Assembly (NCBI GenBank): GCA_015143295.1
Contig: CM026573.1
Coordinates: 4,189,950 to 4,253,949 of the forward strand
Reading direction: 5' to 3'
DNA: 64,000 bases
Origin: Tetracentron sinense
Taxonomy: Eukaryota > Streptophyta > Magnoliopsida > Trochodendrales > Trochodendraceae
A program made the position numbers and the translations under genes. The notes under the pieces are model-generated. The model made no database searches, was not told where the DNA came from, and saw nothing but the letters and a program-made list of their open reading frames with translations. Shown here piece by piece: positions 11,991 to 23,000 of the stretch. Numbering within the stretch: the stretch's first letter is position 1; the number at the start of each line of letters is the position of its first letter.

Positions 11991-13643
11991 CCTCAGTAAA
12001 ATGCCCCTTTTCCGTAGATCTATGGATCAAACCTGGATCAAAGTTGGACAAATGAAAATTTAAATTAAATTAATTAAAGTTAGTTCAATGAGTTGATAAG
12101 CTGATTATGCAACTGTGGAGCATCGTCCTTAATGCTCGTGTGTCATTTGAGAAGGCTTTGTTCATAGAGTAACCAATTCAATATGAAATGTAGCGAAGGT
12201 GGAAGGTGAAGAAGGCCCCCTTCATCAGTGAGATACCACTTTGAAAGAGCTAGAATTCTAACCTTGTGTCAGGACCTACGGGCCAAGGGACACAAGGGTT
12301 TATGTACAAAGAACGGGAAACCTCTTATGGGTTGTATCCGAAGACATGGAAAGGGATGTTTTTATGTCAGCAACAGAACATCTAGCTACTCTAGGTTAGG
12401 GGGTAGGTCCGGTGGGGAAGTTATAGACATATTTCCATACTTTGTATCTCACTTAATTTCCTTTGCATTATTGGGCTTTGGCAGCAGCTTGAGTAGTAAA
12501 GTCTTGTGCTATGAACGCATAAGTGGATAAAAAATACATGTGTTGAGCTACCAAGGAAGTAATAACCCCTAAAGAGGCTAGAGCAAGCACCTTTGGGCGA
12601 TGGTTTCTTGATCCTCGTCTTCACTTGAAGGAAGATAGTCACTGTTCCATTCTATAGATTATAATAGAATACCTATGGATTTGCTGTTTGCTTACTGGCT
12701 TCATATAATTCGGGAAACACTAGTTTTCTCGAAGTTTCTTTTTCATATCTCTCATCAAAAGGTGCTACAAATGTCAAACATCTCCTGACTTTTTATTTTT
12801 TAATTTGTTAAAACATCAAGCATCTCCACGTTGTGCAACTATTATTGAGTCTCTGGAAAGTTTTGAAGTTATTACGACCGGGCTTAGAACTCCTCTCCCT
12901 CGGATAGCAAGTAGCATTCTCTCTGATTGGGAGGCAGTGCTTGAGTAGTAAGGGTCAGTCCTGTAGTGTAGCCCTTCTCAAAACTAATTACTAACTTACT
13001 AAAAAATGGGGGTCACAACAGGAAAAAAAAAGTGACTAACAAATCATGCGTAAAAAAAAGGCATTAATGTAAAAGGGCAGTTATCATAGGAAAAATTAAA
13101 AAAAATATTAATCATAGTTAAAATTTCTTAACCATAGTTAAAAGGGAAGTTATCATATGTTTGTAAGCGCCAACTATTTACCAAAACAAAACTGCTGTAT
13201 AAAATCATGTTTTCTTTATCTCTTATTTATTAGTGGAAGGATGCCAATTGAATTGCTTGAATCTTTTGCTGCATAAGATTCGCAATTACTTGGTGTTTGA
13301 CAATTTTGTATTTTCTCCGGTAATTTCTCCTCGGAAAATTTCTGTGTGAAGAGCATTGGTAGAAGTCCCAAGGCTTTTGTAATGCGCGTCGCAGATCATG
13401 AGATGGATGATATTGGAAGTGAGGGTGAAGAGGTTCATGATTGAAGTCTAGTGGTGCTGAACTTTATCTGAGGACTGAGGTAGATAATTATGTCACCAAC
13501 TTGTGCTGAACTTTATCTGAGAGTCTGCAATAAACTCCACAAAGAGTAGGAACAATAATTTCATGACAATATTATAGGATGTGGTGAAAAGAACATATAT
13601 AAAGATCAGTCATGGATCAGTGATGTCTTCAATTGCATCCACT
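11991..13643. other. Intergenic, nothing recognised
   Basis: I read both strands and found no convincing gene, RNA or repeat boundary. The longest open frame (12228-12530, plus) has no recognisable motif or coding character and is not called. Confidence 0.4.
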
Positions 13644-13657
13644 AATCTCAGTGGGTA

Positions 13658-14007
13658 ATTGGTGTCATCGGTGGGAGCTGTGGAAGCAATCCAGACTCTC
13701 TTGCCTGGTTATTTCATGGGCTATTTGGAATAAAAGGAATAGTCGTATGTTTGACGATTCCCCTCTCCTTTCTCTCAGATTCTATTCCGTGTGACTCGCT
13801 TAGGAATGGAGCTTCACCTCTCATTTGGGCTCGGATGTGAGGGATCTGTTTCCACTGTGAGGAGTTTGCCTCTGTCAGTGCTTGCGCCAGTTACTTTCTG
13901 TTGTTTTTCTTGATTTCCTGCTAATCGATGTTTAGTTTACATCTCTGTAAACTGTTGCAGTTCCTCTTGATTATTAATATATTGGCTTCTTACCGATCTA
14001 AAAATAA
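13658..14007 (+). mobile_element. Short 5'-truncated LINE insertion with intact target duplication
   Basis: A 14-bp perfect duplication, AATCTCAGTGGGTA, flanks it at 13644-13657 and 14008-14021. The insert encodes the C-terminal tail of a plant LINE ORF2 (SWAIWNKRNSRMF near 13710-13760). A 3' UTR and an A-rich end (ATCTAAAAATAAA) follow. At 350 bp it is a typical dead-on-arrival insertion. Confidence 0.85.
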
Positions 14008-14021
14008 AATCTCAGTGGGTA

Positions 14022-14622
14022 TTTTTCCAGTTCCTCTGTCCATTGTTTTGCTTTTTCCAGAGGTTTGCCCAAACATTATTGCCATTATCCTTATCGGAAG
14101 ATTTCAGTTGCATTGAGTATCCTGTGAGTCCTCTTTCCCAGGATGAATATATCCGAAAATTCGCCATGGCCAACACTACCCACTGATAATTTGTTGATAA
14201 ATCTTAATTACTTAGAATTTTCATTTTCCAACAAATTATAACAATAATAAATTCACACCATCAACAACTTCTTTAGAAGAAACCCACCTAAATTATATAT
14301 GTATAATTTCACAAGGAATCAATATAAAAGCTTTTTTAAATGCTAGTGTGGGATAATGATTTAACTTATTTCCTTCATTGTAACACTAGCAATTCAGGTC
14401 AGACAGTTGAATCCTAATCTGAACTTCAACTCTAGAGATTTCACATTCTCATGATCTTATCAATCTCTTTGTTTAGCCAAAAATAAAGAAAAGAGAGTGT
14501 GCATGAGAAATCAGAACTAAAGCCACACTTCTAAAGCCATCTTGTTCAAGTCCATAAGCCAACCTTACAAGTTACATCATACTACAAAGTCGCACAAAAC
14601 ATAGCAAATCCAATGGGTATTT
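14022..14622. other. Intergenic, 3' flank of the next gene
   Basis: AT-rich. It probably contains the 3' UTR of the minus-strand gene at 14623-15027. No other feature was recognised. Confidence 0.4.
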
Positions 14623-15027
14623 TTAAGCAATTCTCCCAACAGAGTAGCTTGAAGAAAAGCCATGAAGGTTTTGGCCCATTACAGACTTTTCAATAAACTT
14701 CAAAGGAGAAGGGCTGACCTGCATGAACAGATAATTCCCAGCAAACAGATCACCCATATGTGACTGACTGTCCTTCAGCCTCTTCAAAACCCTACCCAAG
14801 GATACCCTAACAGTGGAAAACATCCTAGCTTTCCTCCTCAAGAACCTTCTCAACCCTGGGATTCGAATCTTGGACCTCTTCCTACTAGCCATCTTTCTGA
14901 GCCTGGTCCAGCTCCTTGTTCTCCCAAACGCTCTCCCTTCTAGATCTTCTTCCTTATCAAGCCCACCTTCATTTCTCAGTCTCTGGTAAGAAAATCTGGA
15001 GGTTGAAACCATTTCAGTGGCATACAT
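14623..15027 (-). CDS. Small single-exon plant protein of unknown function
   Basis: A 134-residue open frame starts at the ATG of MYATEMVSTSRFSYQRL. The middle is strongly basic (RSWTRLRKMASRKRSKIRI, then RRFLRRKARMF). The C-terminal half, with VSLGRVLKRLKDSQSHMGD then LFAGNYLFMQVSPSPLKF, looks like a conserved plant domain. I recall similar short intronless proteins in other plants but no assigned function. There is no signal peptide or membrane segment. The basic region could be a nuclear localisation or nucleic-acid-binding patch, which is an inference only. It stands alone between intergenic sequence and a short tandem duplication in its 5' leader. Confidence 0.75.
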   Translation of the reverse strand: MYATEMVSTSRFSYQRLRNEGGLDKEEDLEGRAFGRTRSWTRLRKMASRKRSKIRIPGLRRFLRRKARMFSTVRVSLGRVLKRLKDSQSHMGDLFAGNYLFMQVSPSPLKFIEKSVMGQNLHGFSSSYSVGRIA

Positions 15028-15163
15028 GGTGGTTTCAGAGGAAACTAAAGAGACCCCAGATGAGTTTGTGAAGAAAGGGGAGATGGGTTGCCTTTTGTTT
15101 CTCTTCTGGAGGTCTGATTTCTTTGTGGTTTCTATATTTCTTTCTAAGGAATACTATACTGTA

Positions 15164-15218
15164 GAGAGAGAGTGTTGGTGAATTAAATGCAGAGAGAGAC
15201 TGTTGGTGAATTAAATGC
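15164..15218. repeat. 27-28 bp tandem duplication in the 5' leader of the small gene
   Basis: AGAGAGAG(T/C)TGTTGGTG followed by AATTAAATGC occurs twice back to back, with one or two differences. It lies upstream (on the minus strand) of the ATG at 15027. Confidence 0.75.
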
Positions 15219-15539
15219 AAGTAATGGTGATGGAATCAGTTGGTACTGGTGGTAGGTTTGGTGATGCTAATTTCCCATACTCGACATCTAAAATTATCAT
15301 TTTTGGGTTGATAATTGAAAAAGAAACAGATAAGTGTAACTTTGTTTCTTCTGTAAAATTTTCCCATTTTTGTTGAACTTTTCTATCCCTATGCGTGGAA
15401 CACAGGTTTCCCTATTGCTTATCTTACCATAACTGTGGCCCGCCTATGGATTGAATCAAAGCCCTCCAATTGTGAGCCATGTCCAAATAATCATATAGAT
15501 TGGATAATCTTGTTTGGGGAACCATATCGTCTGTGTTCT

Positions 15540-16073
15540 ACCTAGTGGCTAGAGTTTTTGAAGGCCAGGATCTCTCCAACAGGTGGTTACAGTTGTTAAA
15601 GCCGTAATGACAAATTGATCCTGGCCTTCTAACACTCATGACCTCAGGGATCAGGGAAGAACACAAACGATCTGCTTCCCTTTGCAGGTATTTTGATGTT
15701 ACCCATGTAAGAAATGTCATACTAACAAATAGTACTCTATTAAAATTTGAGAATAAAGACTCTCTTAAGTTGTGAATAAAGACTATTAAAATTTGAGAAT
15801 AAACTTGTGGGTGACATTAAGCTCTCTCTTAAGAGCCATCCCTCACTACCGGCTTAAACACACCCCGTGTCAAGGGAATGCCTTCGCCCACAAGTTAGCA
15901 AAATTTAGTTCATTGCTTAGTCGACATCAGAACTTCCTCCTGCGTAGGCAATCACCAGCAGAATGTACGTAGGAACATTTTGGTAGTTAGGAGGACACGG
16001 ACTGTTTTTTGAGCCTCCTGAGTTGTAACTTGTAAGTGCTATCTTCCATAAAAAAAAAAAAAAAAAAAAAATT
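15540..16073 (+). mobile_element. LINE 3' remnant with poly(A) tail
   Basis: The plus strand contains a degenerate LINE C-terminal stretch (HKLAKFSSLLSRHQNF near 15890-15935) typical of the end of plant LINE RNase H regions. A 3' UTR and an A-run of about 22 at 16050-16071 follow. The 5' limit is uncertain and no target duplication was found. Confidence 0.5.
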
Positions 16074-17156
16074 GAGAATAAAGACAGGGAATGTCTACAT
16101 ATGCTAAGCGAATTATAAGGGCATGCTGTGTCATTTGATAAATCCCTTCCCTCCAAGGTGGTCTTGTACATCAAATCAATTTACTCAGATGAATGTCACC
16201 GTCCAATCTGTGGACTTGTCATTAGATTTTGCACAACCATACGATACGATGATCAACCGATCATTTTAAGTGGAACCCATTGGATTGGGGTATGATCCTT
16301 CACCCATATGCCATGCCGCGCAGCATTATCGTGCTTATACACTGTTACTTGTGGTCCATAGACTAGATTTTTTCTCTTATAAAAATCTAAATTTTTGTGG
16401 ATATTACATCATGTCTAGTTTTTGTGGGTGTTTACAAATTAGGAGTCCACTTCATGTCTAGCTAAGGGAGTGTTTGGCTTAGATTACTTTATTGATTAAA
16501 ATTGGTAAAACTGACCATAATTGATTATGGCCTAAATAATGACGTTTGGTTATTGACTGAAATAATCGATTATATATAACTGATAGTTGGTTTCTGTGAT
16601 TATAATCCATGAAAAAATAATCAAAATTTTTAATAATTAGTTAATCACGCGACTTTATTATCTTATCTTTTCACCATTGCCCCTTCTATTCTTACTTTTC
16701 CTCTTTTTTTTTCTTCACTTCTTTTCTTTTGTTGGATGTTTGGTGTAAGAAATTGATGTTTCAAGCAAGTTAACCATGTATATTTCATGCAACTATTATT
16801 TTTTCAGCGATTATAATCTCCGTGATTATGGCCTAAAGAATCTTACCAAAGGCCTCCTAGGGATTTTTGATTGCATGCAATTGAGCATTTCCCCCCTCAA
16901 GAGTCTAGACCCTACATTTGTTCTCTGATCCATATAATTTCCTTTGTGAAGAACTAAGGTGGATCATGTATTCATTAATTAAGGGCATGAACACAAAGGA
17001 TAAAGATCACCAGACACAATATCCAAATAAAACTGCAAATTCTCATTCATAACCAGAACATATTAGCATTTCTCTGACAACGTGAGCACCAAAAGAAGGA
17101 AGAAAAACCTTTCCAATTTATTTAATATAAGACTAAGAGAAGAAGAGAAGTATAAA
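16074..17156. other. Intergenic, with a candidate MITE at 16464-16858
   Basis: Bases 16464-16858 begin GGGAGTGTTTGGCTTAGATT and end with the complement of GGAGGCCTTTGGTAAGATT. They contain several AATAATCGATTAT-like words, suggesting a degenerate MITE of about 395 bp. No gene was recognised in the rest. Confidence 0.4.
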
Positions 17157-17180
17157 CCCCCCCCCCCCCCCCCCCCCCCC
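17157..17180. repeat. Poly-C tract of 24 directly abutting a stop codon
   Basis: Twenty-four consecutive C on the plus strand. On the transcript of the minus-strand oxidase gene this is G24 immediately after TAA, at the start of the 3' UTR. Confidence 0.95.
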
Positions 17181-18881
17181 TTAAGCATGTATTAACCTAA
17201 CCCAATGAGACATACTTGGGATTCCTCCATTAACGACTGTGAGCATATAGTAACCAGAAGGTGCAACATTAGGGGAAGGAGGAGCCTCTAGAACAGCATT
17301 CATCCAACCGTCCTCCTCTCTCACCATGTTCTTGCACCTTAGCCTCAACATCCTTTGATTCATGGAGACCGAATGCGTTGTGAATGGCGGTGCGTACGCG
17401 CTAAACTCGACGTCATTGCTTGGTCTCGTCCCTAGCCAGAAGTTTACAGTAAACTCTTCTCCATACCTGACACCGTACTCGCCCTTGCCGTAGTGTATAG
17501 ACACATTACCTGGCCTTCTATCATGGTAGTCCCTACCCATGTAGTGAGGAACAAAGGCCTGTAGTCTCAATTCAGTAGGATAGGCTACATTATTGAAGGT
17601 GTACCTGTTATTAGGGTTACCTCCTGCAACTAAGACCCTTCCATCAGGTAGAAGAACAGCTGATGAGTGATACATCCTAGCTATTTTGGTGGATTTCAAG
17701 ACCGAAAACCTTCTGCCTGGGATTTTCTTTGGTTTGTAGAGGTAAGGTCGGAGAGAAGGATTTGCAGCATTGTTCCATCCAGCACAGCCATTTTTTGCAC
17801 CATTGATGATCAATACATGGCCATTGGGGAGTATCAACATGTCGTTTAACATACGGGGTTCCGGCATATTTTCCATTGCCCATTTGTGTCTGTTTCCTGT
17901 AATCACCATTCTCCCACAAGAGCTCAAACCCTTCAAGAAGTTCCCTTGTCTTGCAGCTCTATAAGCTCCTGAAGCTGCACCCCCACACACCATGACCTCC
18001 ACCTTTTGAAACCCATCGGTGTGGTCTAAAGGGAGAATTACTGATGAACCGGTACTTGGGTAGTTCCTTGATCCTTCCCCGGGAATCCGAGGGAAGGTCT
18101 TAATCACCTTATTTCGCTTATAATTGAAAAGGATCGAATCTCGGTTAGCAAAGATGAACAAATTTCCGTCCGAGGAAAGGTGAAGGAAGGGATAGAGATT
18201 ATTGCCACCTTCATTTCCATCGTTGGTCTGGTGCAAGAAGGGAAGATCAAAAGATCTAGCCCCAGAAGATAATTTAGGCACGAATTCATACGTGAAGATC
18301 CTTCTACCGCCAACAACAATAACCCGATCCTTCTCAGGGAGAATGTGATTAGAAGCATACCATCTGTTGTCCGAAAGCAAAGCCCTCGACTGTCTCCAAT
18401 CACAATTATCACCATCACAAGGCCTAAAGTAACGAATTCTCCGATATCCGTTACCATATCCACCAGTCTGGAGAAGAGTGCCATTGCTTAAGAAGGAACC
18501 AGAGGAGCACCAAGTATCAGTTTCAAGCCTTAATGGTCGAACTTTGTTGCCGGCGATATTATACTCGACGGAGTGAGCATAGCAAGAGGAGACCCTGGAA
18601 TCATCAGAGGAATCGAAACACCTCTTTCCATCGTAGCCTCGACGGAGCTGGTAACCAGACCGACCTGACCCTGTTTGGTCGAATATCAGTACTGTGTTGT
18701 GGTGGGTTAGAGCCATGTGCATGGCCACTACACCAGTGTTGTTTAGAAGGATCTGCCATTCCCCTTTCTCCCCTCCTGATACCCCTCCAATTGCAGTACT
18801 ACTAGTCACCCATTGCAAGGACAAGAAGAGGATTGTAATGATCGGAAATCTGGAAACAATAGAGAGGAAGAGTCTCTTCAT
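17181..18881 (-). CDS. Glyoxal/galactose oxidase-like copper radical oxidase, secreted
   Basis: An intronless 566-residue protein. An N-terminal signal peptide (hydrophobic residues about 4-29) targets it to the secretory pathway and apoplast. Residues about 45-290 match the glyoxal oxidase N-terminal propeller, and the C-terminal region from about 440 matches the DUF1929 domain. Predicted copper and radical-cofactor residues are all present by motif: Cys125 (DTWCSSGSF), Tyr175 (RWYASNHIL), Tyr404-His405 (RMYHSSAVL) and His503 (TTHSVSMNQR). The family oxidises aldehydes or primary alcohols and releases hydrogen peroxide; plant members act in cell wall, pollen and seed-coat development. Exact substrate is not readable. 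Length fits plant GLOX proteins (about 540-600). The start is the first ATG, 55 bp downstream of a TATA box. Confidence 0.92.
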   Translation of the reverse strand: MKRLFLSIVSRFPIITILFLSLQWVTSSTAIGGVSGGEKGEWQILLNNTGVVAMHMALTHHNTVLIFDQTGSGRSGYQLRRGYDGKRCFDSSDDSRVSSCYAHSVEYNIAGNKVRPLRLETDTWCSSGSFLSNGTLLQTGGYGNGYRRIRYFRPCDGDNCDWRQSRALLSDNRWYASNHILPEKDRVIVVGGRRIFTYEFVPKLSSGARSFDLPFLHQTNDGNEGGNNLYPFLHLSSDGNLFIFANRDSILFNYKRNKVIKTFPRIPGEGSRNYPSTGSSVILPLDHTDGFQKVEVMVCGGAASGAYRAARQGNFLKGLSSCGRMVITGNRHKWAMENMPEPRMLNDMLILPNGHVLIINGAKNGCAGWNNAANPSLRPYLYKPKKIPGRRFSVLKSTKIARMYHSSAVLLPDGRVLVAGGNPNNRYTFNNVAYPTELRLQAFVPHYMGRDYHDRRPGNVSIHYGKGEYGVRYGEEFTVNFWLGTRPSNDVEFSAYAPPFTTHSVSMNQRMLRLRCKNMVREEDGWMNAVLEAPPSPNVAPSGYYMLTVVNGGIPSMSHWVRLIHA

Positions 18882-18935
18882 CTCTGTCTTTTTTGTTCTT
18901 GCGTGTGTAGTACTGGTAAGAGAGGGGTTTGAAGC

Positions 18936-18943
18936 TATTTATA
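18936..18943 (-). promoter_or_regulatory. TATA box of the oxidase gene
   Basis: TATAAATA on the minus strand, ending about 55 bp upstream of the ATG at 18881. This places the transcription start near 18905 and gives a very short 5' UTR. Confidence 0.65.
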
Positions 18944-19148
18944 TTCGTGGAGTGGGTTTGGTGAAATCTGAGTTATTAAGAGTTCATGCAATCGAGTCTT
19001 TCGATTATTTTGGTGGCATCAAATGGGTCTTCCGCGAAGTTGTGCGAATTCAATGGAAAACACTTCTTGGGTGGTAGCAAACCTCGCTAAATACTAGTGC
19101 CAGAGTGCTAGTGCCACTCTCCTCCTTTTACTTGAGCATCCGTTTCCC

Positions 19149-19327
19149 CCCCCCCCCCCACACCCCACCTCTTGCGCCAGTGGTGAGGTGTGGCCTCTGT
19201 GTTGAGGGAGGTCTGGGGATCCAATCCCCCCTGGGTATGAGTTGCAAGAACTCTAATTCCCAAGCTAACTACTAACACTACTAACGTAGGTAAATGATAT
19301 TCATAAGAAAGAAAAAAGAAAAAAAAA
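19149..19327 (+). mobile_element. tRNA-derived SINE with 13-bp target duplication
   Basis: A perfect duplication, GCATCCGTTTCCC, flanks it at 19136-19148 and 19328-19340. The head carries A-box-like TGCGCCAGTGGTGAGG and B-box-like GGGGATCCAATCCCC, spaced as in a tRNA gene. An A-rich tail closes the 179-bp insert. A C-run (19146-19159) spans the 5' junction. Confidence 0.88.
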
Positions 19328-19478
19328 GCATCCGTTTCCCTCCTTTTCCTTATGGAGTGGGAAATCCTCCCCATGGCGCTCTTTTTTGGCCAAAAAATAC
19401 AATATAAAGGGCACAATAATCATGTAGCACAGTAAGCACTTCTCGCTAAAATGTGCCAGGCTACTGCTTATTTTAACA

Positions 19479-19643
19479 GGGAAATGCTAGAGACGGTATA
19501 GGGCCGAGAACACCCCGAACCTGTGCATATCATGCATGGGACTCAAAAAATAAAAAATGGATTAAATTTTTTTTTGAGTCCCATGCATATCATGCACGTG
19601 CTCGGGGTGGTCTCGGCCCTAAACAGTTTCATTAGCATTTTCC
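19479..19643. mobile_element. Fold-back MITE of about 165 bp
   Basis: Two arms pair: AAATGCTAGAGACGG, AGGGCCGAGA and CATATCATGCATGGGACTC on the left are mirrored on the right. An A/T-rich loop lies near 19545-19570. No target duplication could be fixed. It lies 3' of the RGLG gene. Confidence 0.65.
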
Positions 19644-20004
19644 ATTTTGACAATGACCCAACAAATAGCCCTGTGAACGCAGTTGATGTCAGGGGCAGAC
19701 CGAAGAGCTTCCTCATTCACCAAGACACAGTCCAGCTTCATTACATACATCACAAAATTGATTACACTGCAAAAAAGCTAATGCAAGAGATTAAATTGTG
19801 TAAAAACAGATGCTCCTACAGTTTAGACAAATGAACTTAACACCTAGTAGAGATATCAGAAATATACAAAAGGGGCCCAGTCAAATTTGATGGCAAACCT
19901 TTTCTTGACCTGCTCACAGAGATCTGATGCCAACATTTAGCCAAACCCAACACCAGTCATTATCCTGAAAAATAATTTACAAAAAAAATTGGCATCCTAA
20001 AGTT

Positions 20005-23000
20005 TTAATAGAGCCTTATTCTGGTCTGGATTGTGCTCCTACAAATAGGGCATAACTGAATGTCTTCTCCACAGTCACAACAAGTCTGCGAAATATTTAG
20101 AAAATGTCAGTATACTCAATATATGCCCTTAACCCCATTAAGAGAACGGCAAATATACATAACTGAATTACCTGATGCCCACAACCAAAGGCCATGTTCT
20201 TCGGATTAGCAAGGCAGATGGGGCAAACCTACCAAAGTCCATGGAAAAGATTAATACTCTACATAGATTTAAGATGATGATGATGATATGATAATAATAA
20301 TAGAAATGTGATTCACCCGTTAATGACTTCACAGACACATAAAAGAAAGAAAAAAGAAACCGACTCAAATGTAAATGCGAAAAGAAAGAATATGAAAGAA
20401 GAGGAGCAGAACATTTTCTGAGAATCGTCTTGAGTACCTGGTTATCGGAACCAGATTTTGCAGGTGGAGCTGTTCCCATACCCATGTCACGTCCATGATA
20501 AGTTGAAGCACTCTGCTGAAAACTGTTTGAGCGGGAAGGTTTTGGGCTGCTGAAAGAAGCCGCACCATAAAGAGGTGGGGGGAGAGGAACCCTGCCTGGA
20601 CTATTCCCTCTCCGACCACTGCTTAAGTGATGAGAGAAGAACGAATAAAGGTTAAATTTTGTGGCTGGAACCTGGAAGAAAACTACAGAAAACTAAAATA
20701 GAAAGGCTCAAATATTACCCCAATAAATTAAGCTCCATTGTTGCTTTATACTGAGAAGGTATTTCCATCAAAGCTGCAAGAGCAAAATCCGTCTGTTTCT
20801 TGGACGTGTGCACATTCTTTGACATAATTTCTGTAAAATTCACAAACTAAACAGAACAAAGCAAAGTAATCTTTCTCAATTAAGCATTTACAGACAGTAA
20901 GACGTGAAGCATGGCATGAAACCAAATAAAAGCAAGGATAATGATTGAATGCCACCGACTACTATTTACCTGGAAATTATCAAAGGCCCGAGCTGGGATG
21001 TTATCATCAAATTCCCTCATCATGTCCCATGGCCCATCTCCAACCCCAACTAAAATAATTGACAGGGGGTAATCACTGAAATTAAACAAGCATATAAGAT
21101 CATGGTTCAGCAAACAACTGATCACTAAAGGAAAAAAGTTAGCAAAAAATAGACCTCGCTTTTACAATTGCTTCAACAGTGTTCTGTTCCTGTAGGCTTA
21201 ACCGGTGATGCTCAGTATCAACACTTCTTGTCACCTGTCGAAACGCCCAATTTCTATGAGACATGTGTCTCGGAATAGTCCGATTTACAATAGAATAGCC
21301 CCTGCTGTGGAAGACATGCTTCCCATCCTGGCCTAGCAAGATATAATGCTTAGCAGGGCAGTATCAGGGGTTTTCTCATTATAAGTATTTCCAAGTGTTC
21401 TACTATTTGTTGACTTCAAATCAGTATTTATTGACTAAAACTGTAGATAAAATCTCCCTTCTGAGTACAATTTCAGATTAGATTCAAACTATTTATAAAT
21501 ATGTAATGATTTGATTTTTCCTCCTTCCCTTACAACATTGCCTTCAGTTTTCTGGTTGTTTGTTCTTTAGCCACCGTGCCAGCTTCCTCTGATTCCAACT
21601 TACAATGATCATAAGAAGCGAGGACAACAGACTATGTCACGGATCTCCAGACATATAAATAAAGACTAAGCCTTCTTTACGGTCACATACAACTAGTTCC
21701 ATGAATAACTAGTTCCATGAATGACTACGTGACTTACCATAAACAATATAATCATTTTGATTTTTCTTTTCCTACTTTTATATGGTTTAGCTAAGATCTC
21801 TAACATGGCTTACTTTTGTCTCTAGTCATTATATTTTTCTTCGACCCGAACATTTCTGTTTCTACTGCTCAATTTTGATCTCTTACTTATGAAAGAAACA
21901 TTTTCTTATCAAAAATTAATATGTTAGATATTCCAGTGTGTTATGCTGTGGATCCAACAATCCAGAGTGTCTGCATAGTGTAGATGTAAGCAATCAAAGC
22001 ATATCACTCACATCATATGATTATAACACTGTAGATTGCATGATCTGGAGTATGAAAACCAATTGAACACTATCAGTTTTTAACCAACTGATGTTTGCCT
22101 AGTTAGTAAGGTCTAATTATGGAATACCAACAGATGGGTTCAAAAACCTTGGCTTGGGAAAAAAAACTTGTAAGCTACATACGAAAAAAAGATAAGTTTG
22201 TAGCTTTGAGCTACCAGATTAGACATATTCTCATAATTCATGCAAACCCAACATGCTCAGAAAGCAGAATTCCTTATTGAATAAGTATAGTAATGCAATA
22301 CCTGCCCATCAGCAATTATCAATAACACATGGTACTGGCCACTGCTTTGCTCGACAATAGTCGTGGCCATTTCAATAATAGGGGCAAATGATGTAGGTCC
22401 TGACACAACAAAACAGACAAAATATGCGCTATAAGAACTAAGATGCAACTGACCGAACTACAAAAAGTCATCCCAAAATAGGGCAGCGGATTGAGTATGT
22501 TGCAACCTGCAAGTCGTAGACACGGGACCAATTCTCTGTATCGTGTCAACACTTCTTCAAATCCGTTACAGCATCTATCATCTGGATAGAAACTGAAGAC
22601 ATTTTGATCGTGTGTTGATGCTGCCAAAATATACAAGAGATACATATCAACTCCATAATCCACAAAATAAATTCCCCAAAAAAGAACAAGCGAAAATACG
22701 ATAATAACATCACTTCATAAGGAAATACCATCTCCAAATCCAAAACATGGAATCAAGTTATCCTCGTCAAAAGTAGATAAGGTCTTCCCAATAATAGATA
22801 TTGCTTGTTCGTAGGGGTTTTGACCATCTCCAATGTGATGCAAGCTTCGTCGGTTAAATGACCTCGCACCTGATTTTTAAAGCAAATTGAGCATGCTGCA
22901 CTACAACTCATAAAAAAAGTTCTAAGCATCGAGCTTGAGGCCAAACCTGTCCAATCATTGCTCTTTGTGAAATCAACACCAACGATGAGATTAGAAGACT

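Noticed and set aside
12228..12530. 100-codon plus-strand frame
   Set aside because: No recognisable motif, no splice continuation and no coding character compared with flanking sequence.
17667..19077. Plus-strand frames opposite the oxidase gene
   Set aside because: They are reverse-strand shadows of a well-supported single-exon gene with complete catalytic residues.
19160..19232. tRNA gene candidate from A- and B-box-like words
   Set aside because: No cloverleaf can be drawn, and the segment sits in an insert with a 13-bp target duplication and A-rich tail, which fits a SINE.
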